A DNA stretch of 64,000 nt from Paraburkholderia sp. BCC1885 (GTDB lineage: Bacteria; Pseudomonadota; Gammaproteobacteria; Burkholderiales; Burkholderiaceae): contig NZ_CAAJGM010000208.1 of the NCBI RefSeq assembly GCF_900996235.1, positions 310,001 through 374,000 on the forward strand, written 5' to 3'. The notes under the pieces are model-generated. The model did not search any database and was not told where the DNA came from. It was given only the letters and a program-made list of their open reading frames with translations. The position numbers and the translations under genes were made by a program. Shown here in pieces: positions 29,224-37,811 of the stretch (positions are counted from its first letter, which is position 1; every line of letters starts with the position of its first letter).

Positions 29224-30273
29224 GTGTCAGATGCATCACCGCAACTCGAGAACGGTTATACGAGGCTCGCTAATGAGCTTCTGGACGCGCTCATTAGCGC
29301 GGGTCTAACAGCTAGGCAATGGGCGGTCGTGATGGCGATCATTCGTAAAACGTACGGCTTCAACAAGGCTTCCGATGAAATCGGTCTGTCGCAGTTGTCT
29401 GCCATGACGGGTCTCGACAAGTCGAACCTGAGCAGAACCGTGCGTGAACTCGAAGGCACCAAGGTGATTCATCGTGGCGACGGAACCCATGGTCATACGC
29501 TTGGCATCAACAAAAATCACAAGCAATGGGAGTTGTCGAATCAACAACCCCAGTTGTCAAAACAACAACCGTTGTCAGAACAACAACCGTTGTCAGAACA
29601 ACAACCGTTGTCAGAACAACAACCGGGGGGTTGTCAGAACAACAACGAAGGGGTTGTTGAAACGACAACTAAGGGGTTGTCAGAACAACAACCACAATAT
29701 ACGTCTTTAAAAACACCTCAAAAGACAACTCCAAAAGACATGAGCGCTGGCGCGCTCGCCGCTCGCTTCGATACGTTCTATTCGGCCTATCCGAAAAAGC
29801 GCAACCGAGGCAGAGCAAAGAAGGCTTTCCTGAAACTAAAGCCTGACGATTCGTTCCTGCAAATCATGCTTGAAGCCGTAGAGGTCGCGAAGCGTTGTCG
29901 CGATGACTGGCGCAAGGATGGCGGCCAATTCATTCCTTACGCCGAAGCTTGGCTCAACGCCGAGGGATGGGCCGACGGGGTAGATCAAACCGAATATTCG
30001 GATGCCGAACTTGCTGTGATCGATTCTTACAACGCTGTCATGACAGGCGATTGGCCGCGGGCTGTAATCGACCCGTTCAGTCCGGCGCGCGCCAGCGATA
30101 TCCGGATGTTTCTTGAGTTCGCTCCTGAAAAGCCGGATATGCCGACGAAGTATTTCGAGCATTGCGAGGCGAATTTGAAGCCTGTCGAGAACCTAGGGTT
30201 CGAATGGCTAATCGACCGCGAAACGTACATCCGCGTGAAAGAGGACGCAGTAAAGCACAAGGAATCGAAATGA
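29224..30273 (+). CDS. Phage replication initiator, O-type
   Basis: A 349-residue protein with an N-terminal winged helix of the phage_rep_O family (NGYTRLANELLDALISAGLT, then RQWAVVMAIIRKTYGFNKAS), a repetitive Gln-rich linker (about residues 104-155) and a C-terminal domain that should bring in DnaB. The linker is encoded by eight copies of a palindromic iteron, so the gene probably contains the origin, as lambda O does. dnaB follows by ATGA overlap. Confidence 0.88.
   Translation: MSDASPQLENGYTRLANELLDALISAGLTARQWAVVMAIIRKTYGFNKASDEIGLSQLSAMTGLDKSNLSRTVRELEGTKVIHRGDGTHGHTLGINKNHKQWELSNQQPQLSKQQPLSEQQPLSEQQPLSEQQPGGCQNNNEGVVETTTKGLSEQQPQYTSLKTPQKTTPKDMSAGALAARFDTFYSAYPKKRNRGRAKKAFLKLKPDDSFLQIMLEAVEVAKRCRDDWRKDGGQFIPYAEAWLNAEGWADGVDQTEYSDAELAVIDSYNAVMTGDWPRAVIDPFSPARASDIRMFLEFAPEKPDMPTKYFEHCEANLKPVENLGFEWLIDRETYIRVKEDAVKHKESK
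29532..29693 (+). repeat. Iteron array inside the initiator gene, probable origin
   Basis: GTTGTCAGAACAACAACC-type units start at 29532, 29553, 29571, 29589, 29607, 29630, 29653 and 29676. Each contains the dyad GTTGT-N4-ACAAC (one copy varies). The central four are spaced exactly 18 bp apart. A T/A-rich stretch (29695-29730) follows immediately, like the unwinding element of lambda ori. Confidence 0.8.
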
Positions 30274-31667
30274 ACGCACCGGACCGCATCCCCCAAGACC
30301 ACGGCCTGACCGTCCCGCCACAGGCTATTGAGGCCGAACAGTCCGTGCTTGGAGCCCTGTTTCTCGACAACGACGCCATCGATCGTATCCCCGACCTGCG
30401 CGCCGAGCATTTCTATCGCTACGACCACCGGATCATTTTCGAGCACATCACGCGAATGATTATGGCCGGCCGGCGCGCTGATGTAATCACGGTCTACGAG
30501 TCGCTTGGCGCTGCCGGCAAGGATCAACAGGTAGGCGGCCTGCCCTACCTCAACGACCTCGCGCAGAACGTCCCCGGCAGCGCCGGCATCCGCCGTTATG
30601 CCGAGATCGTGATCGAGCGCGCCCAGTTGCGCGGCATTTTGTCTGCGGTCGATGAGATCGGCGCAATGGTGCATAACCGTTCCGGCAAGACGGCATCCGA
30701 AATCATTGCCGTGGCGCAGGAACGTCTTGAACCGCTGGCCGAGGCGCGTAGTTTCGAGCCGAAGGAAGTCGGCCCGGTCCTGACGCACATCGTCGAGGAA
30801 ATTGACGCCCGGTATCACGGCGCCGAACTCGCCGTGACTTCGACGGGCTTTGTCGACCTGGATGCAAAGCTGGGCGGTGGCATGCGCGGCTCGGAACTGA
30901 TCATCGTGGCCGGCAGGCCCTCCCAGGGCAAGACGGCGTTCTCAATGAACATCGGCGTCAAAGTGGCCCGCTCCGGCGGCGTGGTTCTCGTCTTCTCGCT
31001 CGAGATGTCGGCGGAAGCCCTGCATCAGCGCAATCTCGCCAACGTTGGCGGCATTCATCTCGGGCACATCCTGGACGGGAAGAAGATCACCCTGGAAGAC
31101 TGGCCGCGCCTCACCTACGCCGTTCAGGTTATGTCCGAGATGCAGATGCTGGTTGACGACGCTTCCGGACTTTCGCTGGCCGAGATCGTCAGCCGCAGTC
31201 GTGCCGCGAAGCGCCGCGCCGGCCGTCTGGATCTGGTCATCGTCGATTACCTGGGCCTGATGACCGGAGGATCCGAGGAAAGCCAGAACCTGCGCATTGC
31301 CAGCTATTCGGCGGGCCTCAAGGGCCTCGCCAAGCAACTCAATATTCCCGTTCTTGTGCTGGCCCAGCTTAACCGCGGTGTCGAGCAACGCCCGAACAAG
31401 CGTCCGAACATGTCCGATCTGCGCGACTCAGGCGCAATTGAGCAGGATGCGGATGTGATCCTGATGCTCTACCGCGATGAGGTCTACAACCTCGATAGCC
31501 CGGACAAAGGCACCGCCGAACTCATCATCGGCAAGCAACGCAACGGCGAGACCGGCATCGTGCGACTTGCGTTCATGGGCGAGCACCAGAAGTTTGCGGA
31601 CATGGCGCCGGGTTATGTGCCGGTTCCTCGCAAAGCGCCTGAAAAAGCACGGCGCGGATTCGAATAA
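30270..31667 (+). CDS. dnaB: Replicative DNA helicase DnaB, phage-encoded
   Basis: A 465-residue DnaB-family helicase. N-terminal DnaB domain (PPQAIEAEQSVLGALFLDND), linker, and RecA-like core with Walker A in VAGRPSQGKTAFSMN, Walker B in DLVIVDYLGLMTG and the ALKQLAxxL...LAQLNR motif. It unwinds the fork and would be loaded at the iteron origin by the O-type protein. Start overlaps the initiator stop. Confidence 0.95.
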   Translation: MNAPDRIPQDHGLTVPPQAIEAEQSVLGALFLDNDAIDRIPDLRAEHFYRYDHRIIFEHITRMIMAGRRADVITVYESLGAAGKDQQVGGLPYLNDLAQNVPGSAGIRRYAEIVIERAQLRGILSAVDEIGAMVHNRSGKTASEIIAVAQERLEPLAEARSFEPKEVGPVLTHIVEEIDARYHGAELAVTSTGFVDLDAKLGGGMRGSELIIVAGRPSQGKTAFSMNIGVKVARSGGVVLVFSLEMSAEALHQRNLANVGGIHLGHILDGKKITLEDWPRLTYAVQVMSEMQMLVDDASGLSLAEIVSRSRAAKRRAGRLDLVIVDYLGLMTGGSEESQNLRIASYSAGLKGLAKQLNIPVLVLAQLNRGVEQRPNKRPNMSDLRDSGAIEQDADVILMLYRDEVYNLDSPDKGTAELIIGKQRNGETGIVRLAFMGEHQKFADMAPGYVPVPRKAPEKARRGFE

Positions 31668-31732
31668 AGCATTTGGCGCTGAGGCAGAGCAGCAGTTGAA
31701 GGATGGGCTTAAACACATGTGGGAGAAGAGAA

Positions 31733-32188
31733 ATGCTAAACCGTGAAAAACCATCACTGAAAATCGTGATCGATACGATCGCACAACATGGCCCCTCCGA
31801 TATTGAGCAGCTAATCGGCATGCTTCCGATGTCGCACACACCAATCTACAAGCTGTGCAAGCTTGCGACGGAGCAAGGCTACCTGTCGTCAGAGCGGATC
31901 AAGAAAGAGGGCGTCTGCGGTCGCCGTCATCTGACCTATACGCGGACTGAGAAGCCGTATGCGCCCCCCAAGGTGTCCGAGAAGACCCTGAGAAATCGCA
32001 GGGGCAAAGAACGCGCGCGCATGAAGGCAGAAAGGATGAATGGCATTGCGCAACCCTTCCGCCACTGGCAAGACGCATTGTTGTTTGGTTCCTACCCAAA
32101 GTCGTTCGAGCCGACTCTTGTCGCTGGTCGCATATTCAAACAGTCGATGGAAGTCACTGAAGACGAGTTAGAGGAGCAAGCCGCATGA
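31733..32188 (+). CDS. Winged-helix-like hypothetical protein (151 aa)
   Basis: SLKIVIDTIAQHGPSDIEQL then IGMLPMSHTPIYKLCKLATE look like a winged helix; the rest is basic (KTLRNRRGKERARMKAERMN). The start at MLNREK follows GAGAAGAG. It lies between dnaB and a methyltransferase. A DNA-binding role is likely. Confidence 0.6.
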   Translation: MLNREKPSLKIVIDTIAQHGPSDIEQLIGMLPMSHTPIYKLCKLATEQGYLSSERIKKEGVCGRRHLTYTRTEKPYAPPKVSEKTLRNRRGKERARMKAERMNGIAQPFRHWQDALLFGSYPKSFEPTLVAGRIFKQSMEVTEDELEEQAA

Positions 32189-32223
32189 CCACAAAAGTAC
32201 TCGACTGGCTGGCGGGGGAATGA
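32185..32223 (+). CDS. Twelve-codon mini-cistron
   Basis: MTTKVLDWLAGE, coupled by ATGA on both sides. It resembles the first residues of a common small phage protein beginning M.NKVL.WLA.GDTG, so it is probably the truncated head of that gene kept for ribosome hand-over to the methyltransferase; its GGCGGGGGA also serves as ribosome site for the next gene. Confidence 0.4.
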   Translation: MTTKVLDWLAGE

Positions 32224-32974
32224 TGGACTGGACCGACAAATGTCATTTCGGCGATTGCCGGGACCTAATGGCCGAAATGCCAGAGGGGATCGCTGACGCC
32301 TGCATCACCGATCCTCCTTATGGTGACACCAGCCTCGTTTGGGATCGTCAGTGCCTGTTCTGGATTGACCGAGTCGCACGGGTTCTCAAGCCGACCGCCA
32401 GCATCTGGGTATTCGGCAGCATGCGGTTTCTCGCTCCGATGTTCGATGACATGTCGGCTGCGGGGTTCAAGTACGCCCAGGATATCGTATGGGAGAAGCA
32501 GAACGGTTCCGGGCTCCACAACGATCGTTTCCGTCGAGTGCACGAATATGCCGTGCAGTTCTACCGCGGTGTCTGGGCAGACGTCTACAAGGAGCCTCAG
32601 TTCACGCAGGATGCAACGGCGCGGACGCTACGCCGCAAGACGCGCCCTACCCATTTCGGAGAGGTCGCCGGTTCGGATGCCACCTACTCAAGCGAGGACG
32701 GCGGCCCGCGCCTTCAACGATCCGTCATTTACCAGGCCAACGAACACGGCAAAGCATTCCACCCCACCCAGAAGCCGCTAGGCATTCTCGCACCGCTGAT
32801 TGCCTACTCCGTTCCTCCCGGCGGCGTCGTGCTCGATCCGTTCCTGGGTAGTGGGTCGACGGCAATCGCTGCGCGGCAACTCGGCCGCCACTGGATTGGG
32901 TGTGAGAACGACCCGGCCAGTATGGCGGCGCAAGACGAACGGTTTCGTCAATCCGACATGTTTGCGGAACCCGC

Positions 32975-32978
<4 letters not shown>
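32220..32978 (+). CDS. DNA N6-adenine/N4-cytosine methyltransferase
   Basis: A 252-residue enzyme with motif IV (ITDPPYGDTSLVWD) near the N-terminus and the AdoMet site (VVLDPFLGSGSTAIAARQLG) near the C-terminus. That order is the beta class. The middle would read the target sequence. No restriction enzyme is nearby, so it is an orphan phage methylase for evading host restriction. Confidence 0.88.
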
Positions 32979-33158
<180 letters not shown>

Positions 33159-33166
<8 letters not shown>

Positions 33167-34097
33167 GCTTCATCTATTCGCGGGCGCTGGTGGAGGCATT
33201 CTTGCCGGCCAGCTTCGAGGAAACCGATGTGTCTGCGCCGTCGAGCGTGAGCCATACGCTCAAGCCGTGCTTGTGGCACGACAAAACGACGGGACGTTTC
33301 CCCCTTTCCCGGTTTGGGATGACGTGCGCACCTTTGACGGACGACCGTGGCGCGGCATTGTTGACATCGTTGCTGGCGGATTTCCGTGTCAAGACGTCAG
33401 CGTTGCAGGAACTGGCGACGGCCTCGACGGCGAGCGAAGCGGGCTATGGACTGAAATGGCGCGGATCATTCGCGAAGTACGACCCAAGCGAGTCGAAGTG
33501 GAAAACAGCCCAGTGCTCACTTCTCGGGGACTCGGACGAGTTCTTGGAGACTTGGCCGAGATGGGGTTCGATGTTGAATGGGGAGTGCTATCTGCGGCCG
33601 ATTGTGGCGCCCACCATCTCCGCGAGCGCATCTGGATTCTGGCCCACGCCGACAGCGAGTCTAGCGGACAAGGGTGGTCGGGTGACGCCGATGAAGGGGC
33701 GCGAGGGTGGAACTTTGATCGAAGCGCTGTCCGCGCGCATGTTCCCGACACCATGCGCGATCGACTCGGGCGGCGGCCGGATGAACAAGAGCGCGAGCTC
33801 GGGAGCCAAGGAGCGGCCGACGCTGGGGCTGATGGCGAGAAAGGGTTTATGGCCAACGCCATGTGCAAGCGCATCCAAGGGATCGTCGCCGGCAGCGCTG
33901 ACCCGCAAGGACGGAAAGGATCGATCGAACGATCGGATCGACCACGCGGTTATGGCTTTGGACGGTGGCCAGTTGAACCCGGAATGGGTCGAGTGGTTGA
34001 TGGGATGGCCCATCGGGCACACCGCATTAGAGCCCTTGGCAACGGCCAGGTACCGCGAGTGGCTTGTGCAGCATTCACCATTCTCTCAAGCAAGTGA
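33159..34097 (+). CDS. C5-cytosine DNA methyltransferase (Dcm type)
   Basis: A 312-residue enzyme. Motif I LFAGAGGGILAG, motif IV VAGGFPCQDVSVAG with the Pro-Cys nucleophile, motif VI VEVENSP, motif VIII RERIWILA, and C-terminal IRALGNGQVPRVA. It transfers methyl from AdoMet to C5 of cytosine. The GTG at 33159 follows GGGAGG by 5 bp; an in-frame TTG at 33147 is an alternative. Its whole length overlaps another ORF one frame over that shares the same ribosome site. Confidence 0.88.
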
Positions 34098-34110
34098 GGA
34101 AGCAGCATGA
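33163..34110 (+). CDS. Overprinted ORF covering the C5 methyltransferase gene (315 aa)
   Basis: This frame starts at an ATG coupled (ATGA) to the upstream gene and stays open for 948 bp across the entire methyltransferase. It reads MSFIYSRALVEAFLPASFEE, then KWRGSFAKYDPSESKWKTAQ, CSLLGDSDEFLETWPRWGSM and LNPEWVEWLMGWPIGHT. I recall a phage family with the same SLAKYDP..W.T.QCSLL and WVEWLMGWP signatures, so it is not random. Either both frames are translated or that family is a recurring shadow of C5 methyltransferase genes. Confidence 0.5.
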
Positions 34111-34301
34111 ACATCCGCGATGTCCACGGCATAGATTCGGCCAAAGACCTTTACGAGCTCGCAGCCAGCTACCAGGTGCACGTATCCAGCATGGATGCAC
34201 TGGTGAGATTTGCGATTGATCTCCAAAAGCGGGCGCTTGCGCAGTTTGTGGCGGCGGATGGGCCGGCGGTGGAGATTCGGGTTTTGGGAGAGACGGAGTG
34301 A
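34107..34301 (+). CDS. Hypothetical protein (64 aa)
   Basis: MNIRDVHGIDSAKDLYELAA then ALVRFAIDLQKRALAQFVAA. Helical. Its ATG overlaps the stop of the overprinted ORF at 34110, not that of the C5 methyltransferase, a point in favour of that frame being translated. Confidence 0.6.
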   Translation: MNIRDVHGIDSAKDLYELAASYQVHVSSMDALVRFAIDLQKRALAQFVAADGPAVEIRVLGETE

Positions 34302-35140
34302 GGTCTCCATACCTGATCGACGGTCCGACCTGCATCAGTCTGAGCGGTGGCCGCACGTCTGCGCATCTGCTGTTCATGATCATCCGGGCGAATGGTGGCA
34401 TCCCAGCCGGAACTGTGATTCTGTTCTGCAACACCGGCAAGGAAGAAGAGGCGACTCTCCGATTCATCAGGGATATCGCCAATCATTGGAATGTCACGGT
34501 CGTCTGGCTTGAGTACCGCAGCGACAGCGAGTTTGAGGTCGTTACGTTCGAGACTGCCAGCCGGAATGGCGAGCCATTTGAGGCAATCATCCGTCAGCGC
34601 GGCGGAATCCTGCCCAATCCGCGCTCCCGCTACTGCTCAAGCGAAATGAAGACTCGCACGATGCACCGCTATCTGCGCTCCATTGGCTTTACGGAGTGGG
34701 ACACGATGCTCGGCATTCGGGCCGACGAACCAAAGCGCGTTGCCACGTTTCGCCGCAACCCTCATCCGGAGACTAAAGACGAAATGGTTCTGATCCCACT
34801 CGCAGATGCCGGAGTCAGCGCGCGCGATGTTGGCGACTTCTGGCGCGCGCAGGAGTTTGACCTTGGTTTGCCGAACATGAATGGCAAGACCATGCACGGC
34901 AACTGTGATCTTTGCTTCCTGAAACCCGCTCATCAGGTCTACAGCCTGGTTGCGGAGAAACCTGAGCGAGCCATCTGGTGGGCCGAACAGGAACGTCAAG
35001 CGGAAGAATTCGCGCATGGCAATGGATGCCGGTTCCGCGATGAGCGTCCTAGCTATCAACGCATGGCGCAATACGCGAGGCAGCAGCAAGACATGTTCGA
35101 CCAGTTGGAAGAATCCATTTCCTGCCTTTGCGGAGATTGA
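34298..35140 (+). CDS. PAPS-reductase-like PP-loop protein (280 aa)
   Basis: GTG start. ISLSGGRTSAHLLFMI is the PP-loop of the adenine nucleotide alpha-hydrolase superfamily; VILFCNTGKEEEATLRFI follows. Cys pairs in HGNCDLCFLKP and the final SCLCGD could hold an iron-sulfur cluster, as in DndC-type enzymes. Phage copies near methyltransferases may take part in DNA sulfur or base modification, but the substrate is unknown. Confidence 0.8.
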   Translation: MRSPYLIDGPTCISLSGGRTSAHLLFMIIRANGGIPAGTVILFCNTGKEEEATLRFIRDIANHWNVTVVWLEYRSDSEFEVVTFETASRNGEPFEAIIRQRGGILPNPRSRYCSSEMKTRTMHRYLRSIGFTEWDTMLGIRADEPKRVATFRRNPHPETKDEMVLIPLADAGVSARDVGDFWRAQEFDLGLPNMNGKTMHGNCDLCFLKPAHQVYSLVAEKPERAIWWAEQERQAEEFAHGNGCRFRDERPSYQRMAQYARQQQDMFDQLEESISCLCGD

Positions 35141-35141
35141 C

Positions 35142-35576
35142 ATGAGCGACAAGCAACTGTTCCGCCTGACGCACCCAACCGCCCGCCAGATGGCGTCACG
35201 TGCCTGCATCAACGCACCTGACGGCTTCGTGGTTGAAATCAAGCCCGCAACACGATCGATCGACCAAAACGCGAAGCTTCACGCAATGTTTGCCGATGTG
35301 GCACGTCAGTCTGCACTGCACGGTCGCAAGCTCACAGCCGACCAATGGAAGGTCATTTTCATTTCCGGGCATGCCGTGGCGACCGGGCTTGGTGCCGACC
35401 TGTTACCCGGCATCGAAGGCGAGTTCGTAAACATCCGCGAGAGCAGCGCGCGCATGGGCGTGAAAAGAATGGCAAGCCTCATCGAATATATGTTGGCGTG
35501 GGGAGCGGATAACGAGATTGTCTGGTCGGAGCCGGTCGCCCAAGGCTACGAACAACTCGCAGAGCAATTCGCATGA
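35142..35576 (+). CDS. ninB: NinB recombination protein
   Basis: A 144-residue protein. SIDQNAKLHAMFADVARQSA then WKVIFISGHAVATGLGADLL and RMGVKRMASLIEYMLAWGAD match NinB (Orf of lambda), which binds single-stranded DNA and replaces RecFOR functions. The ATG at 35142 lies in the usual nin-region order ahead of NinG. Confidence 0.88.
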   Translation: MSDKQLFRLTHPTARQMASRACINAPDGFVVEIKPATRSIDQNAKLHAMFADVARQSALHGRKLTADQWKVIFISGHAVATGLGADLLPGIEGEFVNIRESSARMGVKRMASLIEYMLAWGADNEIVWSEPVAQGYEQLAEQFA

Positions 35577-35791
35577 CCCACGACGAAACCCGCGACTACA
35601 CCGACCCCACCTCAGAGGGCAACCATCCCCGATACCGTACAGGTCGCGAATGCATCATGCCTGCGTGCAAGAAAGAAGCAGGGACGGCATGGTCAAAATA
35701 TTTCTGCGTGAAGCATTCGGCGAATTTCATGCGGCAGGTTGAGGCGGTTCGGCGGCGTGTGCAGGAACAGATTGAGGGGGTAGCGAAATGA
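35573..35791 (+). CDS. Zinc-finger hypothetical protein (72 aa)
   Basis: GRECIMPACKKEAGTAWSKY then FCVKHSANFMRQVEAVRRRV. A C-x4-C...C-x2-H finger followed by a helix, the same type as the gene at 17065. ATGA overlaps. Function unknown. Confidence 0.65.
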   Translation: MTHDETRDYTDPTSEGNHPRYRTGRECIMPACKKEAGTAWSKYFCVKHSANFMRQVEAVRRRVQEQIEGVAK

Positions 35792-35973
35792 CAGTCCGCA
35801 AATATTGGCAGCGGCACCCGATCCAGTTGCGCCTTATGGCGTTAGTACTTCTCGTGTTCCTGCCGATCCTATTTCCGTTGCTGGCTGTGATTGTGGCCGA
35901 TTGGCGCGGTATCGCTCGTGACTACGCGGGCCAATATCGAGACGCATGGCACGCATTGGTGAGGGGCAAGTGA
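35788..35973 (+). CDS. Small membrane protein (61 aa)
   Basis: A basic start (MTVRKYWQRHPIQLR), one transmembrane helix (MALVLLVFLPILFPLLAVIV) and a soluble C-terminus. ATGA/GTGA coupling. Not obviously a holin because it has only one helix and lies in the nin region. Confidence 0.55.
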   Translation: MTVRKYWQRHPIQLRLMALVLLVFLPILFPLLAVIVADWRGIARDYAGQYRDAWHALVRGK

Positions 35974-36590
35974 TTCGCTCATCATTCCAGCCAAAGATGC
36001 TCAAGCCCAAGAAGTGCCGCATGTGCCCCACGGTTTTCGTGCCGCAGCGATCGATGCAATTTGCTTGTTCGCCTGCTTGCGCGCAAGCATGGTCCGCCAA
36101 ACAGCGCGCGCAGAAAGAAGCCCGAGCCAAGCGCGAGGAGCGGAAGTCATTCAAGGAGCGCGCGGAGAAGATCAAGACGCGGGCGGAGCACCTTGGCGAG
36201 TTACAGGATGCTGTGAACGCCTACGTGCGCCTCAGGGATATCAACGATCCGTGCATTTCCTGCGACAAGCCAGCGACATGGCAAGGGCAATGGCATGCAT
36301 CACATTTTAAATCGGTCGGCCATGCGCCAGCCCTACGGTTCAACCTGCTCAATATCCATAAGGCCTGCAGTGTCTGCAACAAGTGGAAGTCAGGAAATTA
36401 CGTGGGATACAAACCCCGACTGGAAAAGAAGATTGGTAAAGAGGCGGTCGATTGGCTTGAGGGTCCGGCTGGTAACGAGCCGCTAAAGATCACCGTAGCG
36501 GAGATTAAAGAGCTTAAGAAATTCTACCGTGCCGAAGTGCGCAGGATGAAGAAGGCATTCGTCAATCAACCTGAAGAGGAAACAGCATGA
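35970..36590 (+). CDS. ninG: NinG (Rap-like) recombination nuclease
   Basis: A 206-residue protein. N-terminal zinc knuckle KKCRMCPTVFVPQRSMQFAC, a long charged helix, then the NinG core ISCDKPATWQGQWHASHF, HKACSVCNKWKSGN. Lambda Rap is a structure-specific endonuclease that resolves branched DNA. The GTG start overlaps the upstream stop. Confidence 0.9.
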   Translation: MIRSSFQPKMLKPKKCRMCPTVFVPQRSMQFACSPACAQAWSAKQRAQKEARAKREERKSFKERAEKIKTRAEHLGELQDAVNAYVRLRDINDPCISCDKPATWQGQWHASHFKSVGHAPALRFNLLNIHKACSVCNKWKSGNYVGYKPRLEKKIGKEAVDWLEGPAGNEPLKITVAEIKELKKFYRAEVRRMKKAFVNQPEEETA

Positions 36591-37042
36591 ACAAAGATCG
36601 TCTATTGGCAGGCGCAGCAATCGTAGTCATCCTTGGCGCAGTGATGTTCGTTTGCGCGTCCTGCGATCAGCAACCGCAACCAGTTGCATATGCGCCACAA
36701 CAACAGGGGCAATCGCCCGTCATGGTGGCACAGCAACCAGCCAACGATAACTTCTTGGAAGACGTCTTTCTGTACCACATGATATTTGGTGGCAATCAGA
36801 CAACGGTGGTGCATCAATATTCGCGCCCCGCTTACGTCGCGCCGCCTCGATCTACCACGGTCGTCAACAACACGACCATCATTAACCGGGCCGTGCCTGC
36901 ACCGCCATATACCGCGCCGACACTGCGCCCAACAACGACCTATACGCCGCCGCGTGCCACGTCTTATTCGGGCTCGTACTCGCCGCGACCCAGCTATTCG
37001 AGCTATTCGTCGCGCAGCAGCTATTCAAGCGGGAGGCGCTAA
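36587..37042 (+). CDS. Exported Pro/Thr/Ser-rich protein (151 aa)
   Basis: LLAGAAIVVILGAVMFVCAS is a signal anchor or signal peptide with a Cys just after it, though the -3 position does not fit a standard lipobox. The rest is low-complexity: Gln/Pro-rich, then Thr/Pro, ending in Ser/Tyr/Arg repeats (SYSSYSSRSSYSSGRR). It would face the periplasm. Role unknown; possibly a lysogenic conversion or cell-surface protein. Confidence 0.6.
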   Translation: MNKDRLLAGAAIVVILGAVMFVCASCDQQPQPVAYAPQQQGQSPVMVAQQPANDNFLEDVFLYHMIFGGNQTTVVHQYSRPAYVAPPRSTTVVNNTTIINRAVPAPPYTAPTLRPTTTYTPPRATSYSGSYSPRPSYSSYSSRSSYSSGRR

Positions 37043-37353
37043 TGATCGATCTATCTGATGCCGAAGACGTAGCTGACGCCTGTTCCGTCCTTACTACCCA
37101 CAAGGCCGACATAAAGGCAAACGCCGCAGAGGTAATCCTTGAGCTTGTAGCGGAGGTGCGGGCGTTGCGGGCTGATGCAGCGCGACTTGATTGGATTGAG
37201 GCGCGCATCGCGGATAGCGCTGCGGTCTGGATGCTGCCATGCGGTGAGTCGCTGCGGTTTGTGCAGGTCAGGCACTTTGGCGAGTGCGAGAACTACCCCA
37301 CGGTCGAAGGTCTACGCAACGCTATCGACGCCGCGCGCAAGGGCCAACCATGA
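37042..37353 (+). CDS. Hypothetical protein (103 aa)
   Basis: MIDLSDAEDVADACSVLTTH then ELVAEVRALRADAARLDWIE and FGECENYPTVEGLRNAIDAA. The helix with RLDWIE followed by a small beta region recurs in phage proteins of unknown function. TAATG coupling upstream. Confidence 0.65.
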   Translation: MIDLSDAEDVADACSVLTTHKADIKANAAEVILELVAEVRALRADAARLDWIEARIADSAAVWMLPCGESLRFVQVRHFGECENYPTVEGLRNAIDAARKGQP

Positions 37354-37541
37354 ACCACGACACCAACCGCGAAGACCTGATAGGACTTGGCAGAGTAATC
37401 GTCGACCAAAACGGAGTTGGCTGGTTTGGGTGCGTCTATAGGCCAATTCAACCGCATCGGATTTGCATATCGTGCGGCGCCAAACCCGATCCTTACGGCA
37501 ATCTGCCATGCCCTTGTGGGCAGAGGGAGGAATCATGCTGA
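37350..37541 (+). CDS. Zinc-ribbon protein (63 aa)
   Basis: MNHDTNREDLIGLGRVIVDQ then RICISCGAKPDPYGNLPC and PCGQREESC. Five or more cysteines form a C-terminal zinc site. ATGA coupling upstream and a 7-bp overlap downstream. Confidence 0.6.
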   Translation: MNHDTNREDLIGLGRVIVDQNGVGWFGCVYRPIQPHRICISCGAKPDPYGNLPCPCGQREESC

Positions 37542-37744
37542 CCATCACCGGACTCATCTTACTGGCTGCGGGAATCTTTGCTTGGTTCGCTGGGGTTGAG
37601 CATGGACGTGACTTGGAGCGAGTCGAGCGGGAAACGCGACCGATCAAAAAGGGTCGCCGCAAGTACCGTGACGCCGATCCTGCAACATTCGGAGTAGAGG
37701 CGGCGTTTCCGCGCGATGTGCATGATGGCTCTACGCAGGATTAG
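37535..37744 (+). CDS. Membrane-anchored small protein (69 aa)
   Basis: MLTITGLILLAAGIFAWFAG is an N-terminal membrane helix, followed by a basic cytoplasmic or periplasmic tail (ETRPIKKGRRKYRDADPA). Too short and poorly matched for a spanin. Last gene before the late-regulator promoter. Confidence 0.55.
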   Translation: MLTITGLILLAAGIFAWFAGVEHGRDLERVERETRPIKKGRRKYRDADPATFGVEAAFPRDVHDGSTQD

Positions 37745-37747
37745 CTG

Positions 37748-37776
37748 TGGCACATAAGCAGTACTAAGTGTATAAT
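37748..37776 (+). promoter_or_regulatory. Candidate promoter for the late regulator
   Basis: A perfect TATAAT at 37771-37776, 36 bp before the next ATG; the -35 at 17 bp (TGGCAC) is poor. The intergenic space itself (67 bp) is unusual in this compact region. Confidence 0.4.
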
Positions 37777-37811
37777 TTTACAGGCTTTGTTTAACGGACT
37801 CGGGGTGTGAA

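Noticed and set aside
29532..29693. CRISPR-like look of the GTTGTCAGAACAAC repeats
   Set aside because: Units are contiguous or separated by only a few fixed bases, in frame within a coding gene, with no spacers and no cas genes; they are iterons.
31615..31746. 43-codon ORF overlapping the end of dnaB
   Set aside because: It has plausible charged helical sequence, but overlaps dnaB by 53 bp and the next gene by 14 bp with no good ribosome site; too weak to list.
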